Assembly: GCF_000783395.1 (NCBI RefSeq)
Contig: NZ_JSFK01000001.1
Span: 663,673-727,672 of the forward strand
Source: Pseudomonas chlororaphis
GTDB taxonomy: Bacteria; Pseudomonadota; Gammaproteobacteria; Pseudomonadales; Pseudomonadaceae
Direction of reading: 5' to 3'
Length of the DNA stretch: 64,000 nucleotides
Shown here: piece after piece, positions 50,981 through 59,600 of the stretch
Layout of the letters: the number at the start of each line of letters is the position of its first letter
Numbering within the stretch: the first letter of the stretch is position 1
The notes under the pieces: generated by a model
The model's input: only the letters and a program-made list of their open reading frames with translations
Database searches by the model: none
What the model was told of the DNA's origin: nothing
Position numbers and translations under genes: made by a program

Positions 50981-51076
50981 CCTTGTGGGAGCTGGCTTGC
51001 CAGCGATGACGTCGGCACTTCCAACATCAATGATGACTGACACTCCGCCATCGCTGGCAAGCCAGCTCCCACAGGG
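50981..51076. repeat. REPIN, family A
   Basis: An inverted pair of family-A units in the 280-base gap between the second DUF1989 gene and the carboxylase gene of the same operon. Confidence 0.88.
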
Positions 51077-51160
51077 TTTAGGGGTGTTTGGGGGATTTCA
51101 GGCATTGCCCGGAACGGGCCTGGCACAGGGCGAAAAGCCAGCGGCGTAAACGGCTGATTT

Positions 51161-51802
51161 TCAGTTCCATACCAGCAGCTCCGCAGGTGTCGGGTTGTAG
51201 GCGTTGCACGGGTTGTTCAATTGCGGGCAATTGGAAATCAACACGATCACATCCATCTCCGCACGCAAGTCGACGTACTTGCCCGGCGCCGAAATCCCGT
51301 CCTCGAAGGTCAGCCCGCCATCCGCCGTGACCGGCACATTCATGAAGAAATTGATGTTCGGCCCGATATCGCCTTTGCCCAGTCGCCCGTCATGGGCGCA
51401 GGCGCGCAGGTAGTTGTCGCGGCAGCTGTGCATGTAGCGTTTTTCCAGGGCGTAGCGCACGGTGTTGCTCTCTTGCGCGCAGGCACCGCCGAGGGTGTCG
51501 TGGCGTCCGCAGGTGTCGGCGACGATGGTCAGCATTGCGTGGCCGAGGTTGGAATACAGCACGCTGCCGGTGCTCAGGTAGACGCTGTTCTGCCGACGCA
51601 AGGTGCGCTGCACGTCGTAGCGTTCCTTGGGATTGGCGAGGCTGTAGAACAAGGTATCAACGGCCTGATTACCTTCCAGATCAAGGATGCGCAGGGTCTG
51701 GCCGGCCTTGACCTCCATCAGCCAGGGTTCACCGGCCGGGATCGTGGCGCGGTACACCGCTGTGTCGGGTTGTTTTTGCGAAGTGGCGATAGCAACTGAC
51801 AT
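51161..51802 (-). CDS. DUF1989 protein, carboxyguanidine deiminase subunit (UAAP2)
   Basis: This 213-residue protein of the DUF1989 / urea-carboxylase-associated family has GQTLRILDLEGNQAVDTLFYS, DTCGRHDTLGGACAQESNTVRY and NINFFMNVPVTADGG. The conserved Cys and His residues fit a metal site. Two such paralogues form carboxyguanidine deiminase, which hydrolyses carboxyguanidine to allophanate in guanidine-degrading bacteria. It lies 11 bases after the other DUF1989 gene. The assignment rests on operon context and published work on this operon type; which of cgdA and cgdB it is, I cannot say. Confidence 0.83.
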   Translation of the reverse strand: MSVAIATSQKQPDTAVYRATIPAGEPWLMEVKAGQTLRILDLEGNQAVDTLFYSLANPKERYDVQRTLRRQNSVYLSTGSVLYSNLGHAMLTIVADTCGRHDTLGGACAQESNTVRYALEKRYMHSCRDNYLRACAHDGRLGKGDIGPNINFFMNVPVTADGGLTFEDGISAPGKYVDLRAEMDVIVLISNCPQLNNPCNAYNPTPAELLVWN

Positions 51803-51813
51803 GGCAGCGATCC

Positions 51814-52551
51814 TCAGGCGAACAAACGGTCGGTGTTGATAAAGCCGCGCTCATTTTCCGGGCGCGAGGTGCGGCAGTGTTCGGCGACGCTGGCGTCGGC
51901 GTTCATCCAGCTCAGTTTTAGCGGTTTGGGTGCGTATTCCAGCGACGGATCCATCGGGTGTTGCAGCGCGGTGAGCACCACCAGCGTGTCCATCGGCGCG
52001 TACAACTCGATGTAGTCGCCAGCCTTCGAATTGCCCTCGACGAAATGGAAGCGACCGGCCTCATCGACGTTCACACGGCTGAACAGATTGAGGGTCATCA
52101 GCAGATCGGAGAGGCCCAGCCCCCACTTGCCGAGTTCCACCAGCAGGTTGTCGGTGCCGTTGCGGAAGAAGCCGTTGCGCAGTTCCTGGTAGCGGCCCTG
52201 ACCGTACTTCTGCGCGACTTCTTCGGCGCAGAGCACACCGCCGAGGCTGTCGCTCCAGCCGCAGGTGTCGGCGGTGATTGCGGCCAGCACGCGGCCCATG
52301 TCCGAGTACAGGCAGTGGCCGCTGGTGAGTTTGGCGGTGTGTTGGCATTTGAGGCTGTCGGGCAGGTTCAGCCGTTCAGTTTTTTCATTGGCGTTGAGCA
52401 GGGTCAGGCTGGCGTTGGCGCCGCCGCGCAGATCGGTCAGGCGCAGCAATTGGCCGCGCTTCAACACGAAAGAGCGATGGCCGCCGCCGGGGAGCATTTC
52501 TTCGGCGAAGGGTGGGAACAGTTGGGTTGAATCAGTCATCGGTTTATTCAT
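51814..52551 (-). CDS. DUF1989 protein, carboxyguanidine deiminase subunit (UAAP1)
   Basis: This 245-residue paralogue of the next gene has GQLLRLTDLRGGANASLTLLN, DTCGWSDSLGGVLCAEEVAQKYG and LNLFSRVNVDEAGRFHFVEGNSKAGDYIEL. It is the likely partner subunit of carboxyguanidine deiminase (CgdA/CgdB). GAGG lies nine bases upstream of ATG 52551. It is preceded by the ABC ATPase gene by 13 bases and followed 11 bases later by the second subunit. Function is inferred from operon context. Confidence 0.83.
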   Translation of the reverse strand: MNKPMTDSTQLFPPFAEEMLPGGGHRSFVLKRGQLLRLTDLRGGANASLTLLNANEKTERLNLPDSLKCQHTAKLTSGHCLYSDMGRVLAAITADTCGWSDSLGGVLCAEEVAQKYGQGRYQELRNGFFRNGTDNLLVELGKWGLGLSDLLMTLNLFSRVNVDEAGRFHFVEGNSKAGDYIELYAPMDTLVVLTALQHPMDPSLEYAPKPLKLSWMNADASVAEHCRTSRPENERGFINTDRLFA

Positions 52552-52564
52552 CGAAGCAGTCCTC

Positions 52565-53353
52565 TCAAGCGGTGCGAAGGGCGCCCGCCAGTGGTAGCGG
52601 CAGGGCGTCGACGGCGGCGCGTTGGGCGCGGCGGTCGCTGTTCAAAGGGATGTCGTAGGTGATGCGTGCGCCATAGGCGCCGGGGGCGTGCGGGTCGAGG
52701 CGCACCTTGTCGAATACCAGCAGACGGGTGCCGAGGCTGAAACCTTCGGACAGGTCGTGGGTGACCATGAACACGGTCAACCGGGTCTCGCGCCACAGTT
52801 CCAGCAGCAAGGCGTGCATGTCTTTGCGGATGCCCGGATCGAGCGCGCCGAACGGTTCGTCGAGCAGCAACACCCGTGGTTTCATGATCAGTGCCTGGGC
52901 AATCGCCAAGCGTTGCTGCATGCCGCCCGACAGCTGCGCCGGGTATTTGTCGAGGGCATGGCCGAGGCCGACTTTATTCAGCAATGCCGCCGCTTGTTCG
53001 CGCGCCTCACGTTTGGCGCTGCCGAACAGCCGGCCGAGCAACGGTGCACGCGGCAGTTCGAGGCCGAGGGCGACGTTGTCGAGCACGCTCAAGTGCGGGA
53101 ATACCGAGTAGCGCTGGAACACCACGCCACGGCTGGCATCCGGTTCGCTGGCCAGCGGTTGACCGTCGAGCAGAATCTCGCCGCGACTCGCCGTTTCCTG
53201 ACCGAGCAGCAGGCGCAGGAAGGTCGATTTGCCGCAACCGGACGCGCCGACCAAAGTGCAGAATTCACCCTCGTTGACGCTCAGGTTCAAGCCTTCCAGC
53301 ACCACTTGATCGGCGTATTGCTGCCAGACGTTTTTTACCGTGATGAAGCTCAT
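52565..53353 (-). CDS. ABC transporter ATP-binding protein (NitT/TauT type)
   Basis: This 262-residue ATPase has Walker A GASGCGKSTFL, signature LSGGMQQRLAIAQAL, Walker B VLLLDEPFGALD and H-loop VTHDLSEG. ATG 53353 overlaps the permease stop as ATGA, so the two are coupled; an upstream open frame is an artefact of the overlapping permease. It powers import of the substrate bound by the partner binding protein, here probably guanidine. Confidence 0.88.
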   Translation of the reverse strand: MSFITVKNVWQQYADQVVLEGLNLSVNEGEFCTLVGASGCGKSTFLRLLLGQETASRGEILLDGQPLASEPDASRGVVFQRYSVFPHLSVLDNVALGLELPRAPLLGRLFGSAKREAREQAAALLNKVGLGHALDKYPAQLSGGMQQRLAIAQALIMKPRVLLLDEPFGALDPGIRKDMHALLLELWRETRLTVFMVTHDLSEGFSLGTRLLVFDKVRLDPHAPGAYGARITYDIPLNSDRRAQRAAVDALPLPLAGALRTA

Positions 53354-54165
53354 TTGGCCGCCCCCTCGTACCAAGGGAAGGCGCGACGGGTCAGGTACTT
53401 CAGGCCCCAATCCATCAACCAGGCGAGGAGGGTGATCCACACCACGTACGGCAGAATCACGTCCATCGCCAGATAGCGGCGGACCAGAAAAATCCGGTAG
53501 CCGAGGCCGTCGGTTGAGGCGATCGCTTCGGCGGCAATCAGGAACAGCCACGCCGAACCGAGCATCAGCCGCAACGAGATCAACAGACGCGGCAACAGTT
53601 GCGGCAGCACTACGCGCAGCATCAATGTCCAGGTCGAGGCGCCGAGGGTCTGCGCCTTGATCAGCAGTTCGACGGGGATTTCCCGTGCGCGCTGTTCCAG
53701 ATCGCGAGCGAGCGCCGGGGTGATGCCGATCACGATCAGCATGACTTTCGACAACTCGCCCAGACCGAAGACGATGAACAGAATCGGCAGGATCGCCAGC
53801 GGCGGCACCATCGACAGCACTGTCAGCAGCGGCGACAACGGCGCGCCGAACAACGGCAGCGTGCCGGCGGCGATGCCCAGGCACAGCCCGGCCAGTGCGG
53901 CGATGCCAAGGCCGATGGCCAGGCGCCGCAGACTTGACGCGGTGTCCTGCCACAACAGGTAGTCACCGGTGCGGCTGTCGGCATTCAAGGCCAAGCGTTT
54001 TACCGCGTCGCTCATCTGCACGGCGCTGGGCAGCAGTTTGTCGTTGGGGTTGTCCGCCAGGCGCTCGGCCGAGCCCATGAAATAGGCGAACAGCAGCAAA
54101 GCGAACGGCAGGATCACCAGCAACAGGCGACTCGGGCGATCCGGGTGGCGATTGATCAGGCGCAT
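53350..54165 (-). CDS. ABC transporter permease (NitT/TauT type)
   Basis: This 271-residue permease has six hydrophobic segments and an EAA-like loop (LIKAQTLGASTWTLMLRVVLPQLLPRLL). It belongs to the SsuC/TauC group. ATG 54165 has GGAGG eight bases upstream; a TTG at 54171 is less likely. It ends in a four-base overlap with the ATPase gene and begins 18 bases after the binding-protein gene. Confidence 0.87.
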   Translation of the reverse strand: MRLINRHPDRPSRLLLVILPFALLLFAYFMGSAERLADNPNDKLLPSAVQMSDAVKRLALNADSRTGDYLLWQDTASSLRRLAIGLGIAALAGLCLGIAAGTLPLFGAPLSPLLTVLSMVPPLAILPILFIVFGLGELSKVMLIVIGITPALARDLEQRAREIPVELLIKAQTLGASTWTLMLRVVLPQLLPRLLISLRLMLGSAWLFLIAAEAIASTDGLGYRIFLVRRYLAMDVILPYVVWITLLAWLMDWGLKYLTRRAFPWYEGAAK

Positions 54166-54183
54166 GGCCAAATCCTCCGTGGC

Positions 54184-55251
54184 TTACAGCTTGGCGTCGG
54201 CGGCCATCTGCACGTAAGTCGGATCGAAACGCAGCTTGAGGTTGCCGGTGTCGCCGCTGGTCACGCCGTTGGCGAAGGCCATGCCGACCGCGCTGGTGTC
54301 TTTCGCGCCTTCACCGAGCAAGCCGTGCTGGAAGGAGAATTCGGCGACCTTGCGCATGGTTTCCGGCAGTTGTTTGCTGGTGGCGAAACTCAGCGCTTCG
54401 CTCGGTGTGGCGAACAATTTGGTGGTGTCGAGTTGCGCCTGGAATCCGGCCAGATCAGTGCCCGAGGCTTTGGCCATATGCTCCAGCGCAGCCTTGCTCG
54501 CGGCGTTCTTGGCGTTCATCAGCTCGACCACTTCGAACCATGCCCCGGTCAGCGCTTTGCCCAGCGCCGGGTTGTCTTTGAGGGTGGCGCTGTTGACCAC
54601 CATCATGTCCATGATCTCGCCGGGGATCTGGCTGGAGTTGAACACTTCGGTCACGCCCGGCTTGGCCTTGATGTCCGAGAGCATCGGGTTCCAGGTGGTC
54701 ACGGCGTTGACCTGATCGGTGTTGAATGCAGCGGAAATGTCGGCGTCGGAGGTGTTGACCACTTTCAGGTCTTTTTCGGTCAGGTCGACCGAGTCCAGCG
54801 CGCGGGCCAGCAGGTAATGCGAGACCGACAGTTCGACCAAGTTGACGTCCATGCCCTTGAGGTCGGCGACTTTCTTGCCGTCGCCCTTGAGGACGATGCC
54901 GTCGTTGCCGTTGGAGAAATCGCTGACGATCAGCGCGGTGCTGTCGACGCCGCCCGCCGCTGGAATGGTCAGTGCATCCATGTTGGTCATGGTGCAGCCG
55001 TCGAACTGGCCGGCGGTGTACTGGTTGATCGATTCGACGTAGTCGTTGAGCTGCACGACGTCGATCTTGATCCCGTATTTCTTCGCCCATTTGTCGACGA
55101 TGCCTTGGCTGCCGGCGTATTCCCATGGCATCCAGCCGGCGTAAATCGTCCAGCACACGCTGAAGTGGTCTTTCTGGGCGGCGGGGGATTGCGTGCTGAG
55201 GAGCGCGGCGAACGCGGCGGCGAGCAGGGCGGGCAAACGTAGTCGGGTCAT
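54184..55251 (-). CDS. ABC transporter substrate-binding protein, guanidine/urea type
   Basis: This 355-residue protein has a signal peptide (RLPALLAAAFAALLSTQSPAAQ) and the NMT1/SsuA-like fold of the family found with urea/guanidine carboxylases (VCWTIYAGWMPWEYAGSQGIVDKW, GCTMTNMDALTIPAAGGVD). It delivers substrate to the permease from the periplasm. ATG 55251 has CTGGAG upstream, and that site can pair with the riboswitch. First gene of the operon. Confidence 0.87.
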   Translation of the reverse strand: MTRLRLPALLAAAFAALLSTQSPAAQKDHFSVCWTIYAGWMPWEYAGSQGIVDKWAKKYGIKIDVVQLNDYVESINQYTAGQFDGCTMTNMDALTIPAAGGVDSTALIVSDFSNGNDGIVLKGDGKKVADLKGMDVNLVELSVSHYLLARALDSVDLTEKDLKVVNTSDADISAAFNTDQVNAVTTWNPMLSDIKAKPGVTEVFNSSQIPGEIMDMMVVNSATLKDNPALGKALTGAWFEVVELMNAKNAASKAALEHMAKASGTDLAGFQAQLDTTKLFATPSEALSFATSKQLPETMRKVAEFSFQHGLLGEGAKDTSAVGMAFANGVTSGDTGNLKLRFDPTYVQMAADAKL

Positions 55252-55315
55252 GGTGGGTTCTCCAGTTGATCAAGGGCGGACAGGAAGGCAACGCGGCACC
55301 GCGAACGGTGGCTTG

Positions 55316-55404
55316 TCTCCCGGGCTTTTGTCCCGCCGTGTAACCTCAACTGGAGGTCGCCAACTCTCGGACCAGCCACTCGCGATTGCGAGCCGGAACC
55401 CTAG
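55316..55404 (-). promoter_or_regulatory. Guanidine-I (ykkC) riboswitch
   Basis: On the minus strand the aptamer shows the conserved ykkC blocks in order: CTAGGGTTCCG (from 55404), CTGGTCCGAGAG (55375-55364), ACACGG (55341-55336) and GGGACAAAAGCCCGGGAGA (55334-55316). A CACCG-TTCG-CGGTG hairpin follows at 55310-55297. It sits ahead of the guanidine importer and carboxylase operon, the known context. The segment CTCCAGTTGA inside the aptamer (55355-55346) is complementary to TCAACTGGAG (55269-55260) at the ribosome site, suggesting translational control. Guanidine binding should free that site. Confidence 0.92.
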
Positions 55405-55464
55405 TCAGCCATTGCAAATTGTGGTGCCGCGAACCTGTGATGACTCCTGCACGGGTTTGCTAAA

Positions 55465-55480
55465 GCGAGACGCGTGCCAA
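55465..55480 (-). promoter_or_regulatory. Sigma-54 (RpoN) promoter for the guanidine operon
   Basis: TTGGCACG-CGTC-TCGC on the minus strand has the required GG (55478-55477) and GC (55466-55465) pairs ten bases apart. It differs from TTGGCACGN4TTGC by one base. Transcription would start near 55453, about 50 bases before the riboswitch. A nitrogen-controlled promoter fits a nitrogen-scavenging operon. Confidence 0.65.
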
Positions 55481-55697
55481 GTCGCGTCAGGCGCTCTGGC
55501 ACGGGCGCGGGGGGGCATCGGGTTGGCGGCGAGGGCGCTGAGGCGCTTTGAGTTGGTGCGCGGCTGCACCGTGATGCAGCGCGATTGCCGCTGATCCGAT
55601 GGTTTTGCGCTGTCGGCACTCGGTATTATTTCGCCAGTCAAAACAGATGTCAGCCGGTCTGTGCTGACTGCTGTCGCAGGTCTTTCAGGAGGCCGCC

Positions 55698-55961
55698 ATG
55701 CTTATTCAGAAAATGTTGCGTCGGGTGCTGCTGGGAGCAGTGCTCGGTTTGGGCTTGTCTGGTTGTTATTACTACGCCGGTCCTTACGATGCGTATCCGT
55801 CTATTTACTACTATCCCGGCTATTACTCGCCCTATTACTACGGTGGTTATTACGGCCCGCGTTACTACGGCGGCGCGCGGTATTACTACGGTGGCTACGG
55901 TTATCGCGGCGGTTACGGGCGGGGCTATCACGGCGGCGGATATCACGGTGGGCACCATTAA
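55698..55961 (+). CDS. Tyr/Gly-rich small lipoprotein 1
   Basis: This 87-residue protein has a lipoprotein signal peptide and lipobox LSGC. A mature part built almost entirely of Tyr and Gly with some Arg and His follows (YYPGYYSPYYYGGYYGPRYY). AGGAGG precedes ATG 55698. Such repeats are of low complexity; a surface or envelope role is assumed but not shown. It is followed by a similar gene with an identical CAGGAGGCCGCCATG leader. Confidence 0.72.
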   Translation: MLIQKMLRRVLLGAVLGLGLSGCYYYAGPYDAYPSIYYYPGYYSPYYYGGYYGPRYYGGARYYYGGYGYRGGYGRGYHGGGYHGGHH

Positions 55962-56142
55962 TCAGCGGCTGAATGACAGCGTTTTTGCGGATGAACAAGG
56001 TTTCATAGATCACTTGTTTCAACTTGTTGCAGGAACGCACCAGATGCCGAAAACGCTGTCTGATTTTTCGACAGTCACCGATTAAATGACTGTCGCCTGC
56101 CAGCGTCGCTGGTGTGGCCAACCCGCGGTCCAGGAGGCCGCC

Positions 56143-56550
56143 ATGTATAGACGAATTCTTCTGCTTGCTGCGTTGATGTTTTCCGTTGCCGGTTGCGTCC
56201 CATACTCTTACGCGGACTCGTATTACAGCTCAGAGGTCTACACCTCACCCGCACCGGCCTACTACAACACGGGCGGCACGTATTACAACGGTGGCAGCAG
56301 GTATTACGCGCAGCCACGCTATTACCAGCCAGCCCCGCGGTACTACCAGCAACCGCGCTATTACCAATCGGCGCCGCGTTACTATCAACCGGCCCCACGT
56401 TATTACGAAAGCCGTCGCTGGCACGACAACGATCGCGGGCGCTGGGATGGCCATCGTCGTGGCGGTTGGGATAACGATCACCGCGGTCGTGGCAACTATG
56501 ATCGCCACAGCGGACGTGGCGACCACAATGGACGTGGTAACCGCTGGTAA
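56143..56550 (+). CDS. Tyr-rich small lipoprotein 2
   Basis: This 135-residue protein has lipobox VAGC. A run of RYYQPAP-type repeats follows (RYYAQPRYYQPAPRYYQQPR...), then a His/Asp/Arg/Gly-rich tail (WDGHRRGGWDNDHRGRG). It shares the start leader CAGGAGGCCGCCATG with the upstream gene, so the two are related or cotranscribed. The His-rich tail could bind metal. A strong terminator follows. Confidence 0.72.
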   Translation: MYRRILLLAALMFSVAGCVPYSYADSYYSSEVYTSPAPAYYNTGGTYYNGGSRYYAQPRYYQPAPRYYQQPRYYQSAPRYYQPAPRYYESRRWHDNDRGRWDGHRRGGWDNDHRGRGNYDRHSGRGDHNGRGNRW

Positions 56551-56561
56551 TCACCCACCCA

Positions 56562-56592
56562 CAAAAAGCGGCGCATAAAGCGCCGCTTTTTT
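56562..56592 (+). terminator. Rho-independent terminator
   Basis: CAAAAAGCGGCGCATAAAGC followed by GCCGCTTTTTT gives a GCGGCGC stem with a T tract, just after the second lipoprotein gene. Confidence 0.88.
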
Positions 56593-56678
56593 GTGCCCGG
56601 GGGATATCTTCAGGATTAGGGCCGGCTGTACAGCGCACCATAGAATCAAGAGCCGTAACAGCTTTGGTGCCTGAACAT

Positions 56679-59600
56679 TCAGTGACCAGGTTCCGACTTG
56701 ATGGCGATATCCGGTATCGGCTGATAGGACAACCCATAGTCCAGCAGTAGTTCTTCACCTTTTTTGATGTCGTTCTGCGCCACATAGAACGTCAGGTTTT
56801 TTCCCACTCCGATGGAAATGACGTTATTCGACCGCCATGCCGGTCCACCGCCCAGTTGCGAGGTATTGATCAGGCTCAGGGTGTTGCCCGTGTGCAGCGC
56901 ACTTACCGAGCGATTGCCCGAGCGTGTGCCGAACAAGTAGGTCAGTACAGCCCGTGAACCTTGCTTGCGTATCTCCTGAAACAACGACGCATCTGATTCA
57001 TGGAGTTTGCCTGCGTACGGTCCAAGCACTTCAAACTTGGCAATATCGCGTCGCGCCCAAACGGACGCGCCGCGATAGGGGCCACCGTCATCCAGTGCCG
57101 TGATCACTTCCAGCGTCTGGTCAAACCGTGACTGATGCTGTCCTTCGGTACGCAGCCAGTCTTTGACCGATTCCTTGATCTGGCTTGAGACGCTTTTTTT
57201 GCTAGCGCTATCGAGACCGTCAAGCAGGCCACCCCAATTGGCGATACGGATGTCATCGATCGGCCCCTCGAGGGATAAGGTCAGGCTGATTGTCGGGTTT
57301 TGCGGGTCTTGCAGGATCGGCAACGTGTTGTCGACTTGATGAGGCAATGACGAGGAAACCCCGGGCTCAACCTTGATAGCGACAGGCAATATGTCCGAAG
57401 AGGGGCCGGGAACTTCCTCTATACGATCAGGCGTGTCGGCGGGTCTTTTTGGTGGCGGTGATTCCAGCGAGTCCTGCGCTGGCCTCTTTTGTGCTGTACT
57501 CGTTTCAGATCGTTGGCCTTCAAGGCGTGGCATGGAGCTTTGCCCCGAATGGCCTGCAACCTTGCGCATAATGGACTGCCCCCTTGGCCCAAGACGGCCA
57601 TCGATCCGGACATAATTGTAAAAAGTGTTCGGATAAAGGTGATGATGACCGACAAATCCTTCCATGGTCATTGTGTATCTCTCTTGCTGAGACATGTTTT
57701 GCCACTCAAGGATATGTGTTTCATCCGGCGGGTTGAACGGTAAGTCGTCAGGACGGTTACGCACTAATATGCCGGTTGCGCTCAACTCGCCGTCCGGCTT
57801 CACGTAGTACTCAAATGTTTTTCGAGGCAGGTTGTTCTGCCGGGCAAAGCCCTTGCGTGTGAGCCTCTGTCGCTCCGCTTGCGGTAATGCCTCCCAGTCC
57901 CGCAAATGTTCGGCAATGATCCTTTCTTTACGCTCTCTCGAAGTCTGGCCTGGCAGGTTTTTGATACGTTGCAAGGCTACGGTTCTGAGGGATCCATCGG
58001 CTTTAACCCTAGCCTGCCAGGTAGCAGGATTGAGTGCGTGTTGACGGACGAATTCCTCTGCCGAGAGGGTGTTATCCGTTTGCCCGGAAAGCACGTGCCA
58101 CTGACGCAAATGCTCATCGGTCAACGTGTTATAGGTGCCACCGGCCGCTCGGTGCAGCAGGGATTGTCCCGCTGGCCTCAGGTTTCCATCGGCACGCACA
58201 TGGCCCATAAAGGTCTCCGGATGAAGATGATAATGACCGGCAAATCCATAAATTGTCATGGCGTTGCGCTGTTGCTGGGGCATGTTTTGCCAGTCACGGA
58301 TATGCGTTTCGGTTATCCGATTGAAGGTGGTGTCTGTCGGACGGTCACGCACGAGTACGCCGGTTTCGCTCAATTGGCCGTCAGGCTTCACGTAGTACTC
58401 AAATGTTTTTCGCGGCAGATTATTCTGCAATGCAAAGCCTTCACGGGTCAGCGTCTGCTGCTCTGCTTGAGGCATTGCCTCCCATAGCCGCAGGTGCTCG
58501 GCAGTGACTACCTGGGTTTTGCCCTTCGGAACCTGCCCGGGCACCTCGATTGCCCGAATCGCCTGCGCATCAGGTGGCTGAGCCGGGGCAGGCTGATCGA
58601 GATTTTTTCTCGCCTTAAGACGTCTGATAGCCTTCTCTGTCAGAGATCCATCCTGCCTGACCTCGTTTTGCCATAACACGGGATTGAGCTTATGTTGCAG
58701 CATGAATTGCGTCGGGGTCACCGTGTTGTCCGGGTTTGTGAAGAGCGCATGCCACTGGTTTAAATAGTCATCGGTTATTTTGTTGTAGCTCCCACCGGCC
58801 GCTTTGTGCAGCAACGCTTCGCCGGCGCCCCCCAAGCCACCGTCAGCTCTTACGTAATTTCTCAAGGTTGCCGGGTTGAAGTGATGCAGACCGGAAAATC
58901 CCCCCATGGTCATTTCGTCACGGGCTTTCTGCGTCATGTTCTGCCATTCACGGACATGCGCTACGTTCGGCAGATTGAAGGCTATGTCAGCGCGGTCACG
59001 TACCAGCACGCCGGCAGCGCTCAGTTCGCCGTCAGGCTTGACGTAATACTCAAATGTTTTACGAGGCAGAAGATACTGTCGGGCAAAGCCGCCGCGGGTA
59101 ACTTGCTGCTGTTGCGCCGGGGACAATGCTTCCCATATCCGTAAATGCAATGCGGTGATCACCTGCTTGCCCCCTTGCGCGCCCAGTCGTTGCCACAGGT
59201 CACCTCGGAGATGTTGAACCAGCAATTCGGTTTGCCGGTTGTCGTGATAGACCCGCGCCTGCACGACGCCGTCTTCGGTGCGAGTGACTTGCCTGACCTC
59301 GTACACCGCCGCGTTACCGCTGCTATCGGTATGGCGAATGTGGGAGAGATGCCCGTCGGCGGCAACATATATCCCTTGACCGTTGCGAGAGAGCCCGGAA
59401 ATTCTGGACTCTGGCACACTGTAGTGACGGTACAGAGCATGACTCAGCTCGTGCAACTCATCGTGGTATGAAGTGACCACTTTACCGGCGACCGCCTGGG
59501 TCGCGACTGCAAACTCCCCGATCGGGCTGCCGTAAGGTCGCATCGTGTCGGCATCAAATGAATACCATTGACCGTTCTTCAGTACAGCTGCGCCTTCCAC

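Noticed and set aside
59440..59456. HELSH in the large protein as a zinc protease site
   Set aside because: A single HExxH can arise by chance, and no downstream third ligand or protease fold is visible.
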